Assembly: GCA_002386065.1 (NCBI GenBank)
Contig: DGES01000009.1
Location: 43,997-50,986, forward strand
Source: Firmicutes bacterium UBA3920
GTDB lineage: Bacteria > Bacillota > Clostridia > Caldicoprobacterales > Xylanivirgaceae
Direction: 5' to 3'
Length of the DNA: 6,990 nt
In this document: positions 1 through 5,154 of the stretch, one piece after another
Layout: each line of letters begins with the position of its first letter
Numbering within the stretch: the stretch's first letter is position 1
Translations under genes and position numbers: made by a program
The notes under the pieces: generated by a model
What the model was told of the DNA's origin: nothing
The model's database searches: none
Seen by the model: only the letters and a program-made list of their open reading frames with translations

Positions 1-329
1 TCTTCTATTTGAGGTTTCCCACTTATTCCTAACTTTTTTTCTACTTCTAACTCCACCGGCAAACCATGGGTATCCCAACCTGCCTTCCTAAGCACTTTAT
101 AGCCCTTCATAGTTCTATGTCTTGGAATTATATCTTTTATCACTCGGGTAACTACATGTCCTATATGGGGTTTACCATTTGCAGTTGGTGGTCCATCATA
201 AAAAGTAAAGATCTCTCCTCCTTCCCGTGCCTCTATACTCTTTTTGAAAATATTATTTTCTTTCCAAAATTTTAATGTCTCCTTCTCCATTTCAACAAAA
301 TTAAATGAAGGAGATACACTTTTATACAT
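1..329 (-). CDS. ileS: Isoleucyl-tRNA synthetase, N-terminal part (runs off the left edge)
   Basis: This is the first 109 codons of the cytosolic class I enzyme that charges tRNA-Ile with isoleucine; the rest lies beyond position 1. The class I HIGH motif is visible as PHIGH, inside the block YDGPPTANGKPHIGHV at residues 46-61. It is followed by RHRTMKGYKV and GWDTHGLPVELEVEKKLG, the conserved IleRS/ValRS entry region. The opening (MYKSVSPSFNFVEMEKE, then KFWKENNIF) is the usual start of clostridial IleS. The ATG at 329 lies 10 nt after a perfect AGGAGG (340-345); a TTG one codon upstream is an in-frame alternative, and a stop precedes it. The T-box leader with an ATC specifier supports IleS over ValS or LeuS. 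The visible part has no frameshift. Confidence 0.95.
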   Translation of the reverse strand, partial: MYKSVSPSFNFVEMEKETLKFWKENNIFKKSIEAREGGEIFTFYDGPPTANGKPHIGHVVTRVIKDIIPRHRTMKGYKVLRKAGWDTHGLPVELEVEKKLGISGKPQIE

Positions 330-362
330 CAATCATCATCCTCCTGAATTTGTTATACATCT

Positions 363-402
363 AAATAAATAAAGCCCTCCATCCTGATTTAGGACGAAAG
401 GC
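363..402 (-). terminator. T-box regulated intrinsic terminator before ileS
   Basis: On the minus strand GCCTTTCGTCCT (391-402) pairs with AGGATGGAGGGC (374-385) over 12 positions, counting G-U pairs, around a 5-nt loop. TTTATTTATTT follows. The 5' arm contains the TTTCGTCCT stretch that in T-box leaders pairs with the T-box core to form the antiterminator, so the two folds exclude each other. Confidence 0.9.
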
Positions 403-645
403 ATGTCTTCCTCCGCGGTACCACCCAATTTGAGCCAAATAAAATAGCTCCCTCTTAACGACATACAAGGCATAAATAGCCTGATATGCTCTCCTTTTAA
501 CGTAGAAATACGCCACAGCCTACTGCTATTTCGGTGTGGTGCTCTAGGATGATCTTCATTTTATGCTCAATACTAGCCTCCCACCCTCGCTAGCTCGCTT
601 TAATTGCAGACATAAAACTACTTTTCCCTTCATAGCAGTTAAAAT
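363..645 (-). promoter_or_regulatory. T-box leader of ileS (isoleucine, ATC specifier)
   Basis: This is a 5' leader that senses uncharged tRNA-Ile and prevents early termination ahead of ileS. On the minus strand the T-box core AATTGGGTGGTACCGCGG lies at 413-430. Stem I has the AGTA element (about 620) followed by TTTTATG, which pairs with CATAAAA (559-565). A distal hairpin CTAGC/GCTAG carries a GAGGGTGGGAG loop. After CATAAAA comes TGAAGATCA, the usual specifier-loop layout, and the ATC at 551-553 is the likely specifier codon, matching isoleucine. Further small hairpins, such as CGTA-TTTC-TACG, fill the region between stem I and the T-box core. The 5' limit is approximate. Family knowledge supplies the mechanism; the motifs are directly visible. 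Confidence 0.93.
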
Positions 646-660
646 ATTTTATTACATTCC

Positions 661-689
661 ATTATAAATGATAGCTCTAATTTTGTAAA
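661..689 (-). promoter_or_regulatory. Sigma-A type promoter of the ileS T-box transcript
   Basis: The -35 element TTTACA (684-689) and a consensus -10 element TATAAT (661-666) are separated by exactly 17 nt. Transcription should begin near 654, about 10-20 nt before the conserved start of the T-box leader, which is the expected position. No other good promoter lies between yjbQ and the leader. Confidence 0.75.
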
Positions 690-802
690 CATCTAAATAA
701 AATCTCGGTTTTGGAATAATTTCAATATCTAAATTGTAATATTAAATGCAACACCTTTTAAGCAAACTATGTTTTCTCAGTTTTATAAAAAATATCTGTA
801 AA

Positions 803-1210
803 CTAATCACCTGATACCCTTATCAATACATCCCTATTCCTTGGACCATCAAACTCGCAAAAATATACACTCTGCCATCTACCAAGTATCAAATTCCCGT
901 TGGTTACAAGCAAATTACAACTTGCTCCCATGACAGATGCTTTAATATGAGCATGGGAATTGCCTTCAAAATGCCTATAATCTCCATGTACAGGAAATGC
1001 TTTGTCTAATCCCAAAAGTATATCCCTTACTACATCAGGATCAGCATTCTCATTTATTGTAATTCCAGCCGTAGTATGAGGACAATATACAGTAATAATG
1101 CCATCATTTATACCACTTTTATCCAAAGATTCCTCTATTAAATGGGTTATATCTATAAATTGTTGTGCCTTTTTTGTAGATACACCATATTTATATATAT
1201 CATTTTTCAT
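803..1210 (-). CDS. yjbQ: YjbQ / UPF0047 family protein
   Basis: A small cytosolic protein of 135 aa, the normal length for the YjbQ (UPF0047) family. Family hallmarks are clear: CPHTTAGITINENADPDV at 43-60, the histidine-rich YRHFEGNSHAHIKAS at 78-92 (His80, His86, His88), NGNLILGRWQSVYFCEFDGPR at about 104-124, and a final RDVLIRVSG. The E. coli relative has been reported to have weak thiamin-phosphate synthase activity, so databases often call it 'secondary thiamine-phosphate synthase'; the physiological role is unsettled. No thiamin gene is nearby. The ATG at 1210 has a good site (GGAGG, about 1221-1225). It follows the DUF503 gene by 19 nt, so the two are probably co-transcribed. I see no convincing terminator after its stop. 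Confidence 0.92.
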   Translation of the reverse strand: MKNDIYKYGVSTKKAQQFIDITHLIEESLDKSGINDGIITVYCPHTTAGITINENADPDVVRDILLGLDKAFPVHGDYRHFEGNSHAHIKASVMGASCNLLVTNGNLILGRWQSVYFCEFDGPRNRDVLIRVSGD

Positions 1211-1229
1211 ACATACATCCTCCTTGTCT

Positions 1230-1523
1230 TTATATATGTATTTGCTCTGTATAGTAATCTAAAATTCGAATTCTAACATCTTTTTCTAAAAAGTTTATTA
1301 CGCCAGATATCATGCTATCTACATGGTGGCCTGAATTTGAGACGCATGTGATTCCAAGCTGAGCTATACGCCAATTATCATTCTCTCCCACCTCTGCCAC
1401 TGATACATTAAATTTAAACTTTAACCTATCTTTTATACTCCTAATTACCATGCGTTTATCCTTAAGCGACATAGCACCATCTATATAGAATTCTATACTA
1501 CATACGCCTACTACCATATGCAC
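1230..1523 (-). CDS. DUF503 family protein
   Basis: A protein of 95-97 aa recognised as DUF503 (the family that includes B. subtilis YlxP). The diagnostic opening is MVVGVCSIEFYIDGAMSLKDK, followed by RMVIRSIKDRLKFKFNVSVAEVG and the family-typical WRIAQLGITCVSN. Length matches the family. The function is unknown; the small ferredoxin-like alpha/beta fold is known from the family, not seen here. Members are often found in the nusA-infB-rbfA region, but here the gene sits with yjbQ. There are two possible starts: GTG at 1523, only 4 nt after GGAGG (1528-1532), and ATG at 1517, 10 nt after it. The ATG gives the family's usual N-terminus (MVVG) and is the more likely start. Confidence 0.9.
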   Translation of the reverse strand: MHMVVGVCSIEFYIDGAMSLKDKRMVIRSIKDRLKFKFNVSVAEVGENDNWRIAQLGITCVSNSGHHVDSMISGVINFLEKDVRIRILDYYTEQIHI

Positions 1524-1606
1524 CAGGCCTCCATCTAAGATTATACAGTTACAAAAAGGTATCTTCTATTTGCTGTAGTCAACACGCAAACATGAACCTG
1601 TACAGC

Positions 1607-1662
1607 ATTATAGCTTTTACAACAATATTAATCATCTTATATGTTATAATTATATGTTATAA
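1607..1662 (-). promoter_or_regulatory. Possible promoter with tandem palindromes upstream of DUF503-yjbQ
   Basis: A perfect -10 hexamer TATAAT lies at 1607-1612 on the minus strand. The hexamer 17 nt upstream (ATGATT, 1630-1635) is a poor -35. Directly upstream sit two perfect abutting copies of the 13-bp palindrome TTATATGTTATAA, at 1637-1649 and 1650-1662. A weak -35 with symmetric sites beside it would suit an activator, but AT-rich repeats could also act as an UP element. This is inference; only the repeats are certain. Confidence 0.4.
1637..1662. repeat. Two tandem copies of a 13-bp palindrome
   Basis: TTATATGTTATAA occurs twice back to back with no mismatch. Each copy is itself an inverted repeat (TTATA, TGT, TATAA). 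It lies in the 164-nt gap between the nitroreductase stop and the DUF503 start. A short hairpin (ACTATT/AATAGT, 1670-1687) lies next to it, just after the nitroreductase stop, but has no T-run and is not a convincing terminator. Confidence 0.85.
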
Positions 1663-1687
1663 TTCTGCAACTATTGTTTTTAATAGT

Positions 1688-2212
1688 CTAAAATCGATTC
1701 CAATGGACTATATCTTCTAATTTTCTTCGCTCTTTTTCATGTCTATTAATATCAGGTTCAACATCTGGATAACCAAGGGGCATGAGAACAACAGCCTCTA
1801 ATCGATCTGGTAAATGAATAATCTCACCACATTTTGCTGCATCAAAAGCACATACCCAACATGTCCCTAATCCCAACTCAGTAGCTGCTAAAGTCATGTG
1901 ATCTACTGCAATTGCTACATCTATATCGCAATGATCTTTGCCGTCGAAGGAACGTCTCCACGACAGACCATAATCCCCACATGCAACAATTATAATTGGA
2001 GCTTCTTTAAGCCAACTCCCTGAATAAGTAGAACACACTCTCTCTTTTTGCATCTCGTCACTAACTACAACAAAATGAACAGGTTGGTAATTACATGCTG
2101 ACGGAGCAATTCTCCCTGCTTCCAATACCTGCATGAGTTTTTCTTCCTCTACAGGAATATCTTTATAACTTCTAACTGAAAATCTTCTCTTTGCCAAATC
2201 AATAAAATTCAT
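1688..2212 (-). CDS. Nitroreductase-family flavoprotein
   Basis: A protein of 174 aa, a short but normal length for the FMN-binding nitroreductase fold, which works as a cytosolic dimer using NAD(P)H. FMN-contact motifs are visible: RRFSVRSY at 9-16 (the RRSxRxY motif), APSACNYQPVHFVVV at 36-50, the helix DVAIAVDHMTLAATELGLGT near 98-117, and the late MPLGYPD. The WVCAFD segment after LGLGTC and the C-terminal NRHEKERRKLEDIVHWNRF are typical of the clostridial subgroup. The physiological substrate cannot be told from sequence. The ATG at 2212 lies 11 nt after AGGAGG (2224-2229), slightly long. It appears monocistronic, with its own promoter region at 2239-2270. Confidence 0.92.
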   Translation of the reverse strand: MNFIDLAKRRFSVRSYKDIPVEEEKLMQVLEAGRIAPSACNYQPVHFVVVSDEMQKERVCSTYSGSWLKEAPIIIVACGDYGLSWRRSFDGKDHCDIDVAIAVDHMTLAATELGLGTCWVCAFDAAKCGEIIHLPDRLEAVVLMPLGYPDVEPDINRHEKERRKLEDIVHWNRF

Positions 2213-2238
2213 ACTTTAATCATCCTCCTATGATGTTA

Positions 2239-2270
2239 GTATGTATAATAGTATTATATCATACTTGCAA
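2239..2270 (-). promoter_or_regulatory. Nitroreductase promoter overlapped by an inverted repeat
   Basis: The best promoter reading has -35 TTGCAA (2265-2270), a 17-nt spacer and -10 TATACA (2242-2247), each matching consensus at 4 of 6 positions. A perfect TATAAT at 2253-2258 is an alternative -10, but it has no good -35. The imperfect inverted repeat GTATGTATAATA (2239-2250) / TATTATATCATAC (2252-2264) differs by one extra base in the right arm and covers the spacer and -10. That is where a repressor operator would be expected. Confidence 0.5.
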
Positions 2271-2342
2271 AATATTCGATAATAACCATATTATTCTTCC
2301 CCTAGTTTTTTAAGTATAACCAAAATAATTAAAACTCACATC

Positions 2343-2388
2343 AAAAATATGGATAGCTATATTAATATCAAAATAAAGCTATCCATAA
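2343..2388 (-). terminator. Intrinsic terminator after the 27-codon gene
   Basis: A perfect 11-bp stem is formed by TATGGATAGCT (2348-2358) and AGCTATCCATA (2377-2387), with an 18-nt loop. Read on the minus strand it is followed by five T residues (2343-2347), then GATG. It lies about 60 nt after the stop of the small gene. The plus strand also has a short A-rich flank but no T-run, so the minus direction is the active one. Confidence 0.75.
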
Positions 2389-2448
2389 AAACTATTCTAC
2401 ATTTAAAAACTAATATTTTTGGTATTGAATTTTCATAACAAAATTATA

Positions 2449-2532
2449 TCATGCAGAGAATATCCCATATAGTATCAGTAAAATAAGAGCTATACCAAAG
2501 AACACCAAAGTCTTTAATATATCATTTTTCAT
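2449..2532 (-). CDS. 27-residue single-pass membrane peptide
   Basis: A short gene of 28 codons. The product begins MKNDILKTL, continues with the hydrophobic stretch VFFGIALILLILYGIF (about residues 10-25) and ends SA. It is therefore a one-helix membrane peptide with a short charged N-terminus. Support comes from its setting: a strong GGAGGG site (2541-2546) 8 nt before the ATG, a promoter at 2675-2703, an attenuator-like leader, and a terminator at 2343-2388. I do not recognise the family. Possibilities include a small accessory subunit of a membrane protein, a type I toxin-like peptide or a leader peptide. No antisense RNA promoter is evident, which weakens the toxin idea. It shares only a 15-nt start (ATGAAAAATGATATA) with yjbQ, probably by chance. 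Confidence 0.65.
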   Translation of the reverse strand: MKNDILKTLVFFGIALILLILYGIFSA

Positions 2533-2550
2533 CGGCAATACCCTCCTTCC

Positions 2551-2611
2551 AAAAATAAAAGAGTGGAAAACCATTATATAGGCTTCCCACCCCAGAAACC
2601 AAAACACTCTT
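2551..2611 (-). promoter_or_regulatory. Putative transcription attenuator in the leader of the 27-codon gene
   Basis: Read on the minus strand, the terminator hairpin is GTGGGAAGCC (2581-2590), loop TATATAAT, GGTTTTCCAC (2563-2572): 10 pairs including two G-U, then TCTTTTATTTTT. It ends only a few nt before the ribosome site at 2541-2546. An alternative hairpin GGTTTC (2595-2600), loop TGGGGTGG, GAAGCC (2581-2586) captures the terminator's 5' arm. A further pairing AAGAGTG (2605-2611) / CACTCTT (2559-2565) encloses this alternative fold and uses the terminator's 3' CAC. Mutually exclusive folds of this kind suggest an antiterminator. I do not recognise a known riboswitch class. Confidence 0.55.
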
Positions 2612-2615
2612 GAAA

Positions 2616-2633
2616 ACGAATATATTTATTCGT
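2616..2633 (-). promoter_or_regulatory. 5' hairpin in the leader of the 27-codon gene
   Basis: ACGAAT (2628-2633) pairs with ATTCGT (2616-2621) around an AT-rich 6-nt loop, upstream of the attenuator. It is weak by itself, but it lies inside the leader, so it could form part of a ligand- or protein-binding domain. Confidence 0.35.
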
Positions 2634-2674
2634 CCAACCGTTTTGCTATATATGCATTTATTCAATTTAAATAA

Positions 2675-2703
2675 AGTATATCATTGCAATCGAGAATTAT
2701 CAA
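2675..2703 (-). promoter_or_regulatory. Sigma-A type promoter of the 27-codon gene
   Basis: The -35 element TTGATA (2698-2703) and the -10 element TATACT (2675-2680) each match consensus at 5 of 6 positions and are separated by exactly 17 nt. Transcription would start near 2668, giving a leader of about 135 nt. The promoter begins only about 10 nt after the T-run of the ECF operon terminator, so the small gene has its own transcript. Confidence 0.7.
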
Positions 2704-2711
2704 TATATCAT

Positions 2712-2744
2712 AAAAAAAATCCCATCTTTATATAAAAATTGGGA
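2712..2744 (-). terminator. Intrinsic terminator of the ECF transporter operon
   Basis: On the minus strand TCCCA-A-TTTTT pairs with AAAGA-TGGGA (10 pairs, one bulged A, one G-U), with loop ATAT, followed by eight T residues (2712-2719). A second small hairpin, GGAACT-AAGGA-AGTTCC, sits just upstream (2742-2758) and partly competes with it. The G-U pair and the T-run fix the direction as minus. Confidence 0.85.
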
Positions 2745-2750
2745 ACTTCC

Positions 2751-2876
2751 TTAGTTCCTCACCTTAGGACTAAAATGATTAATTATAAATTCTAATACAG
2801 ATATTTTTATTAAGCATATACCTAGTAGTAGATATTTTCCTATATAAAAATAGATTTTAAATCCACCTTTAATCAT
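2751..2876 (-). CDS. Possible 41-residue membrane peptide at the end of the ECF operon
   Basis: An uninterrupted frame of 42 codons whose ATG overlaps the stop of the S-component gene (ATGATTAA). The product starts MIKGGFKIYFYIGK, has a hydrophobic core YLLLGICLIKISVLEFII (residues 15-32) and ends NHFSPKVRN. Its stop lies just before the operon terminator. The overlapping start suggests translational coupling, and the fit between the S-gene stop and the terminator is tidy. Against it, the ribosome site is weak (AGTAGG, about 12 nt upstream), I do not recognise the family, and an open stretch of this length can occur by chance in AT-rich DNA. Confidence 0.4.
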   Translation of the reverse strand: MIKGGFKIYFYIGKYLLLGICLIKISVLEFIINHFSPKVRN

Positions 2877-3504
2877 CCAATGAGCCTACTGGTATTTCAT
2901 ATATCTTTAACCTATTCTTATATCGCTCTAGCACATTTATTACATCAATACCTAGATAATATAAAAAGAGTGCATTACCCACAGCATGTAGCGTATCAAA
3001 CCAAAAACTTGCTACATTGGTAGTTATAAATGACTTTAAATTAAGAGGATATACAAATGTCAACCAATGCCATAAATTCATAATCCAACCAAATAGATAG
3101 CCCCACACAACACCCATTATACATAGTGATATTCTATCTCCATTCCCGCCTATCTTTTTATATATTCCACCAGTTGTTCCTATAAGTCCCCAACATATCA
3201 TCTGCCACAACGTCCAAGGACCTTGTCCTAAAAATATATTTGAAGATACTGTAGCTAGTGCTCCTACTGCGAATCCAGTTACTGGACCAAATACGTAACC
3301 TGTTATAAGTACTAAAAAAGAAGTTGGCTGAACACTTGGAATAACTGCAAAAGGCACCCTGCTAAGTCCTGATAGTGCCGCCAAATTTGCAACTAATGCT
3401 ATCTCTTTAGATGACATCTTACGTTTTTCATATAGTATAAAAAATGTTATTATAATAAAACCTACTATAGTTAAACTTATAGCTGACCATACCTTCCCAT
3501 CCAT
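2869..3504 (-). CDS. ECF transporter S component (substrate-binding membrane subunit)
   Basis: An integral membrane protein of 211 aa. The core resembles S components of the cobalamin-type group: EIALVANLAALSGLSR (34-49) contains an AxxxA pattern in the first core helix, used by S components to contact EcfT. It is followed by the conserved SVQPTSFLVLITGYVFGP and by GFAVGALATVSSNIFLGQG, then WTLWQMICWGLIGTTGG. Its role is to bind the substrate in the membrane and toggle on the EcfT/EcfA module. An additional hydrophobic helix (6-25) precedes the six-helix core, so the protein is longer than minimal S components. The ATG at 3504 directly follows the EcfA stop; AGGAGG lies 12 nt upstream inside ecfA, so coupled translation is likely. 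The substrate is unassigned; corrinoid is the first guess from the DUF4430 neighbour. Confidence 0.85.
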   Translation of the reverse strand: MDGKVWSAISLTIVGFIIITFFILYEKRKMSSKEIALVANLAALSGLSRVPFAVIPSVQPTSFLVLITGYVFGPVTGFAVGALATVSSNIFLGQGPWTLWQMICWGLIGTTGGIYKKIGGNGDRISLCIMGVVWGYLFGWIMNLWHWLTFVYPLNLKSFITTNVASFWFDTLHAVGNALFLYYLGIDVINVLERYKNRLKIYEIPVGSLDD

Positions 3505-5154
3505 TTACTGTTCATGCCTCCTATCAACAAGTTTATTTAAAACATATATACCTTCTTTTATGGTTACTACACGTGAATCAATGTTCCTAAAGAGCTTTGC
3601 AGTCTGTGTAGAATAATAAAATGAACTACCTATCATACTGTGCATATCTCCTTCTGCTACAAGGTTTCCCCTTGACATTATTAAGACCCTTTGGGATAGC
3701 TCCGCTGCAAATTCTATATCATGAGTTACTAATACTATTGCCTTTCCTTCTTCTATTAAAGAACTTATTATAGAAGATAATTCATTCTTTGCCAAACTAT
3801 CCATTCCCCTAGTAGGTTCATCCATTAAAATAACAGATGGATCAGAAACTATGACAGTTGCTATAGCTACTCTCTGTTTTTCTCCTCCTGATAAATCCCT
3901 AGGATTTACATCTCTATATCTATATATATGAAGTTTCTTGAGAATTTCATCTATCTGTCCAGTGTCTTTCATACCCTTTAACTCTAATGCAAATAAAAGT
4001 TGCTCATATACAGTGTTTGAAAATAGATAGTCATTTGGGTTTTGAGATATATATCCTACGTCGCCTTTTACACGAATATGACCCTTCTGTGGCTTTAGTA
4101 TACCTGAAATGAGTTTGAGTAAAGTAGACTTTCCTGCACCATTTTCCCCAAATATGGCAGCAACTTCTCCTCCATAGAATGTGAAGTCCATATTATCTAT
4201 AGAAAAAAACTGATCTGGATAGACATACCTAACCCTTCTTCCCTCCACCAATATATCATTTTTAGCTTCTATTTTACTCCTACCTAAAGGAATAGATATG
4301 TTTCTCTGTCCATCACTCAAATTTTTGATTGCCTTCCTACCTTCTTTCACATTTATAGGTATAGAATTTAAGCCAACAGCTCTAAATATCTTAGATATGG
4401 GCGGAAAAAAAGACTCTAATGGCTCAGTATCATTACTAGATAAAGTAGCCTCATGTGGAGTCCCATTGAATATTATATTTCCCTTATCCATTATCAATAC
4501 TCTATCTGCCATATCAAAACATCTCTCTATCCGCTGTTCTGATAATATTATCGTTGTACCCCAATCCCTATTTAATCTATATATATAATCTAAAATTTCA
4601 TCTGCAGCAATGGGATCTAGCTGAGAAGTAGGCTCATCTAATATAAGCACCTTTGGATGCATGGCAAGTATACTAGCTAATATAACCCTCTGTTTTTGGC
4701 CATTGGAAAGTTCAAATATACTACGATCTTTTAAATGGGTAAGATTCAGCATAGTTAGGACTTCCACTACCCTATGACGCATTTCATCTAAAGGTATTCC
4801 TAAGTTTTCTAATCCAAATGCAACCTCATGTTCAACCACTGTCATACATGTTTGCTGCTCCGGATCCTGAAAGACTATACCTATCTCCCTTGGTAATTTC
4901 CTCTTATCCCATCTTCTCAAATCTTTACCTTTATATTCTATGATACCTCCTATCTTACCACCATAAAAATCCGGTAACAAACCCGCCATGGCTTTTAATA
5001 AAGAGGATTTGCCACAACCTGAATAGCCGGTCAAAAATATTAATTCCCCTTCTTCTATAGATAGTGATATCTCTTTTAATGCTGCAATTTCACTTTCAGG
5101 ATAATAATACGTCAAATCTTGTATTTTAAATATCTCCAATGTCTCCACCCCCAT
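3505..5154 (-). CDS. ecfA: Fused two-domain ECF transporter ATPase
   Basis: A cytosolic protein of 549 aa with two ABC ATPase domains in one chain, replacing the usual EcfA/EcfA' pair. Domain 1: Walker A GYSGCGKS (43-50), Q-loop Gln96, signature LSNGQ (149-153), Walker B VLILDE (169-174), D-loop SQLD. Domain 2: Walker A GENGAGKS (336-343), Gln371, signature LSGGE (421-425), Walker B VILMDE (441-446), switch His478 in VTHD. The linker spans about 250-300. In domain 1 the switch His is replaced: the text reads LSEQR, with Gln207 where LSEHR is usual. The start is uncertain: the ATG at 5154 overlaps ecfT by 43 nt and has no clear site. GTG at 5148 and TTG at 5139 (after GGGGGTGGAG, giving LEIFKIQDL) are good alternatives. 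It powers uptake through EcfT. Confidence 0.95.
   Translation of the reverse strand: MGVETLEIFKIQDLTYYYPESEIAALKEISLSIEEGELIFLTGYSGCGKSSLLKAMAGLLPDFYGGKIGGIIEYKGKDLRRWDKRKLPREIGIVFQDPEQQTCMTVVEHEVAFGLENLGIPLDEMRHRVVEVLTMLNLTHLKDRSIFELSNGQKQRVILASILAMHPKVLILDEPTSQLDPIAADEILDYIYRLNRDWGTTIILSEQRIERCFDMADRVLIMDKGNIIFNGTPHEATLSSNDTEPLESFFPPISKIFRAVGLNSIPINVKEGRKAIKNLSDGQRNISIPLGRSKIEAKNDILVEGRRVRYVYPDQFFSIDNMDFTFYGGEVAAIFGENGAGKSTLLKLISGILKPQKGHIRVKGDVGYISQNPNDYLFSNTVYEQLLFALELKGMKDTGQIDEILKKLHIYRYRDVNPRDLSGGEKQRVAIATVIVSDPSVILMDEPTRGMDSLAKNELSSIISSLIEEGKAIVLVTHDIEFAAELSQRVLIMSRGNLVAEGDMHSMIGSSFYYSTQTAKLFRNIDSRVVTIKEGIYVLNKLVDRRHEQ

Noticed and set aside
66..275. Plus-strand open frame of 69 codons
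   Set aside because: It lies antisense within ileS, whose reading is unmistakable, and the translation shows no family features.
690..802. Possible terminator after yjbQ (a T-run near 785-793 and a weak AAACT/AGTTT pairing)
   Set aside because: The T-run comes before the pairing, the stem is five A/T-rich pairs, and nothing resembles a functional intrinsic terminator.
1196..1210. Identical 15-nt gene start (ATGAAAAATGATATA) in yjbQ and the 27-codon gene
   Set aside because: The resemblance stops after five codons and the proteins are unrelated; AT-rich starts make it likely by chance.
1577..1633. 18-codon minus-strand frame starting MINIVVKAIM between the nitroreductase and DUF503 genes
   Set aside because: It has no ribosome binding site, ends without any supporting signal and overlaps the likely promoter.
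2255..2290. 11-codon minus-strand frame (MVIIEYFASMI) after a GGGGAAG site upstream of the nitroreductase gene
   Set aside because: It overlaps the nitroreductase promoter elements, is too short to judge, and I see no good promoter placed to transcribe it.
2581..2600. Resemblance of GGGTGGGAAGCC in the small-gene leader to a T-box stem I loop
   Set aside because: There is no T-box core (GGGTGGTACCGCG) or specifier loop downstream; the match is a short G-rich coincidence.
4298..4588. Plus-strand open frame of 96 codons inside ecfA
   Set aside because: It is antisense to the well-conserved ATPase domain 1 and linker, with no ribosome site or recognisable product. The plus-strand frames at 6083-6322 and 6419-6613 were rejected for the same reason.
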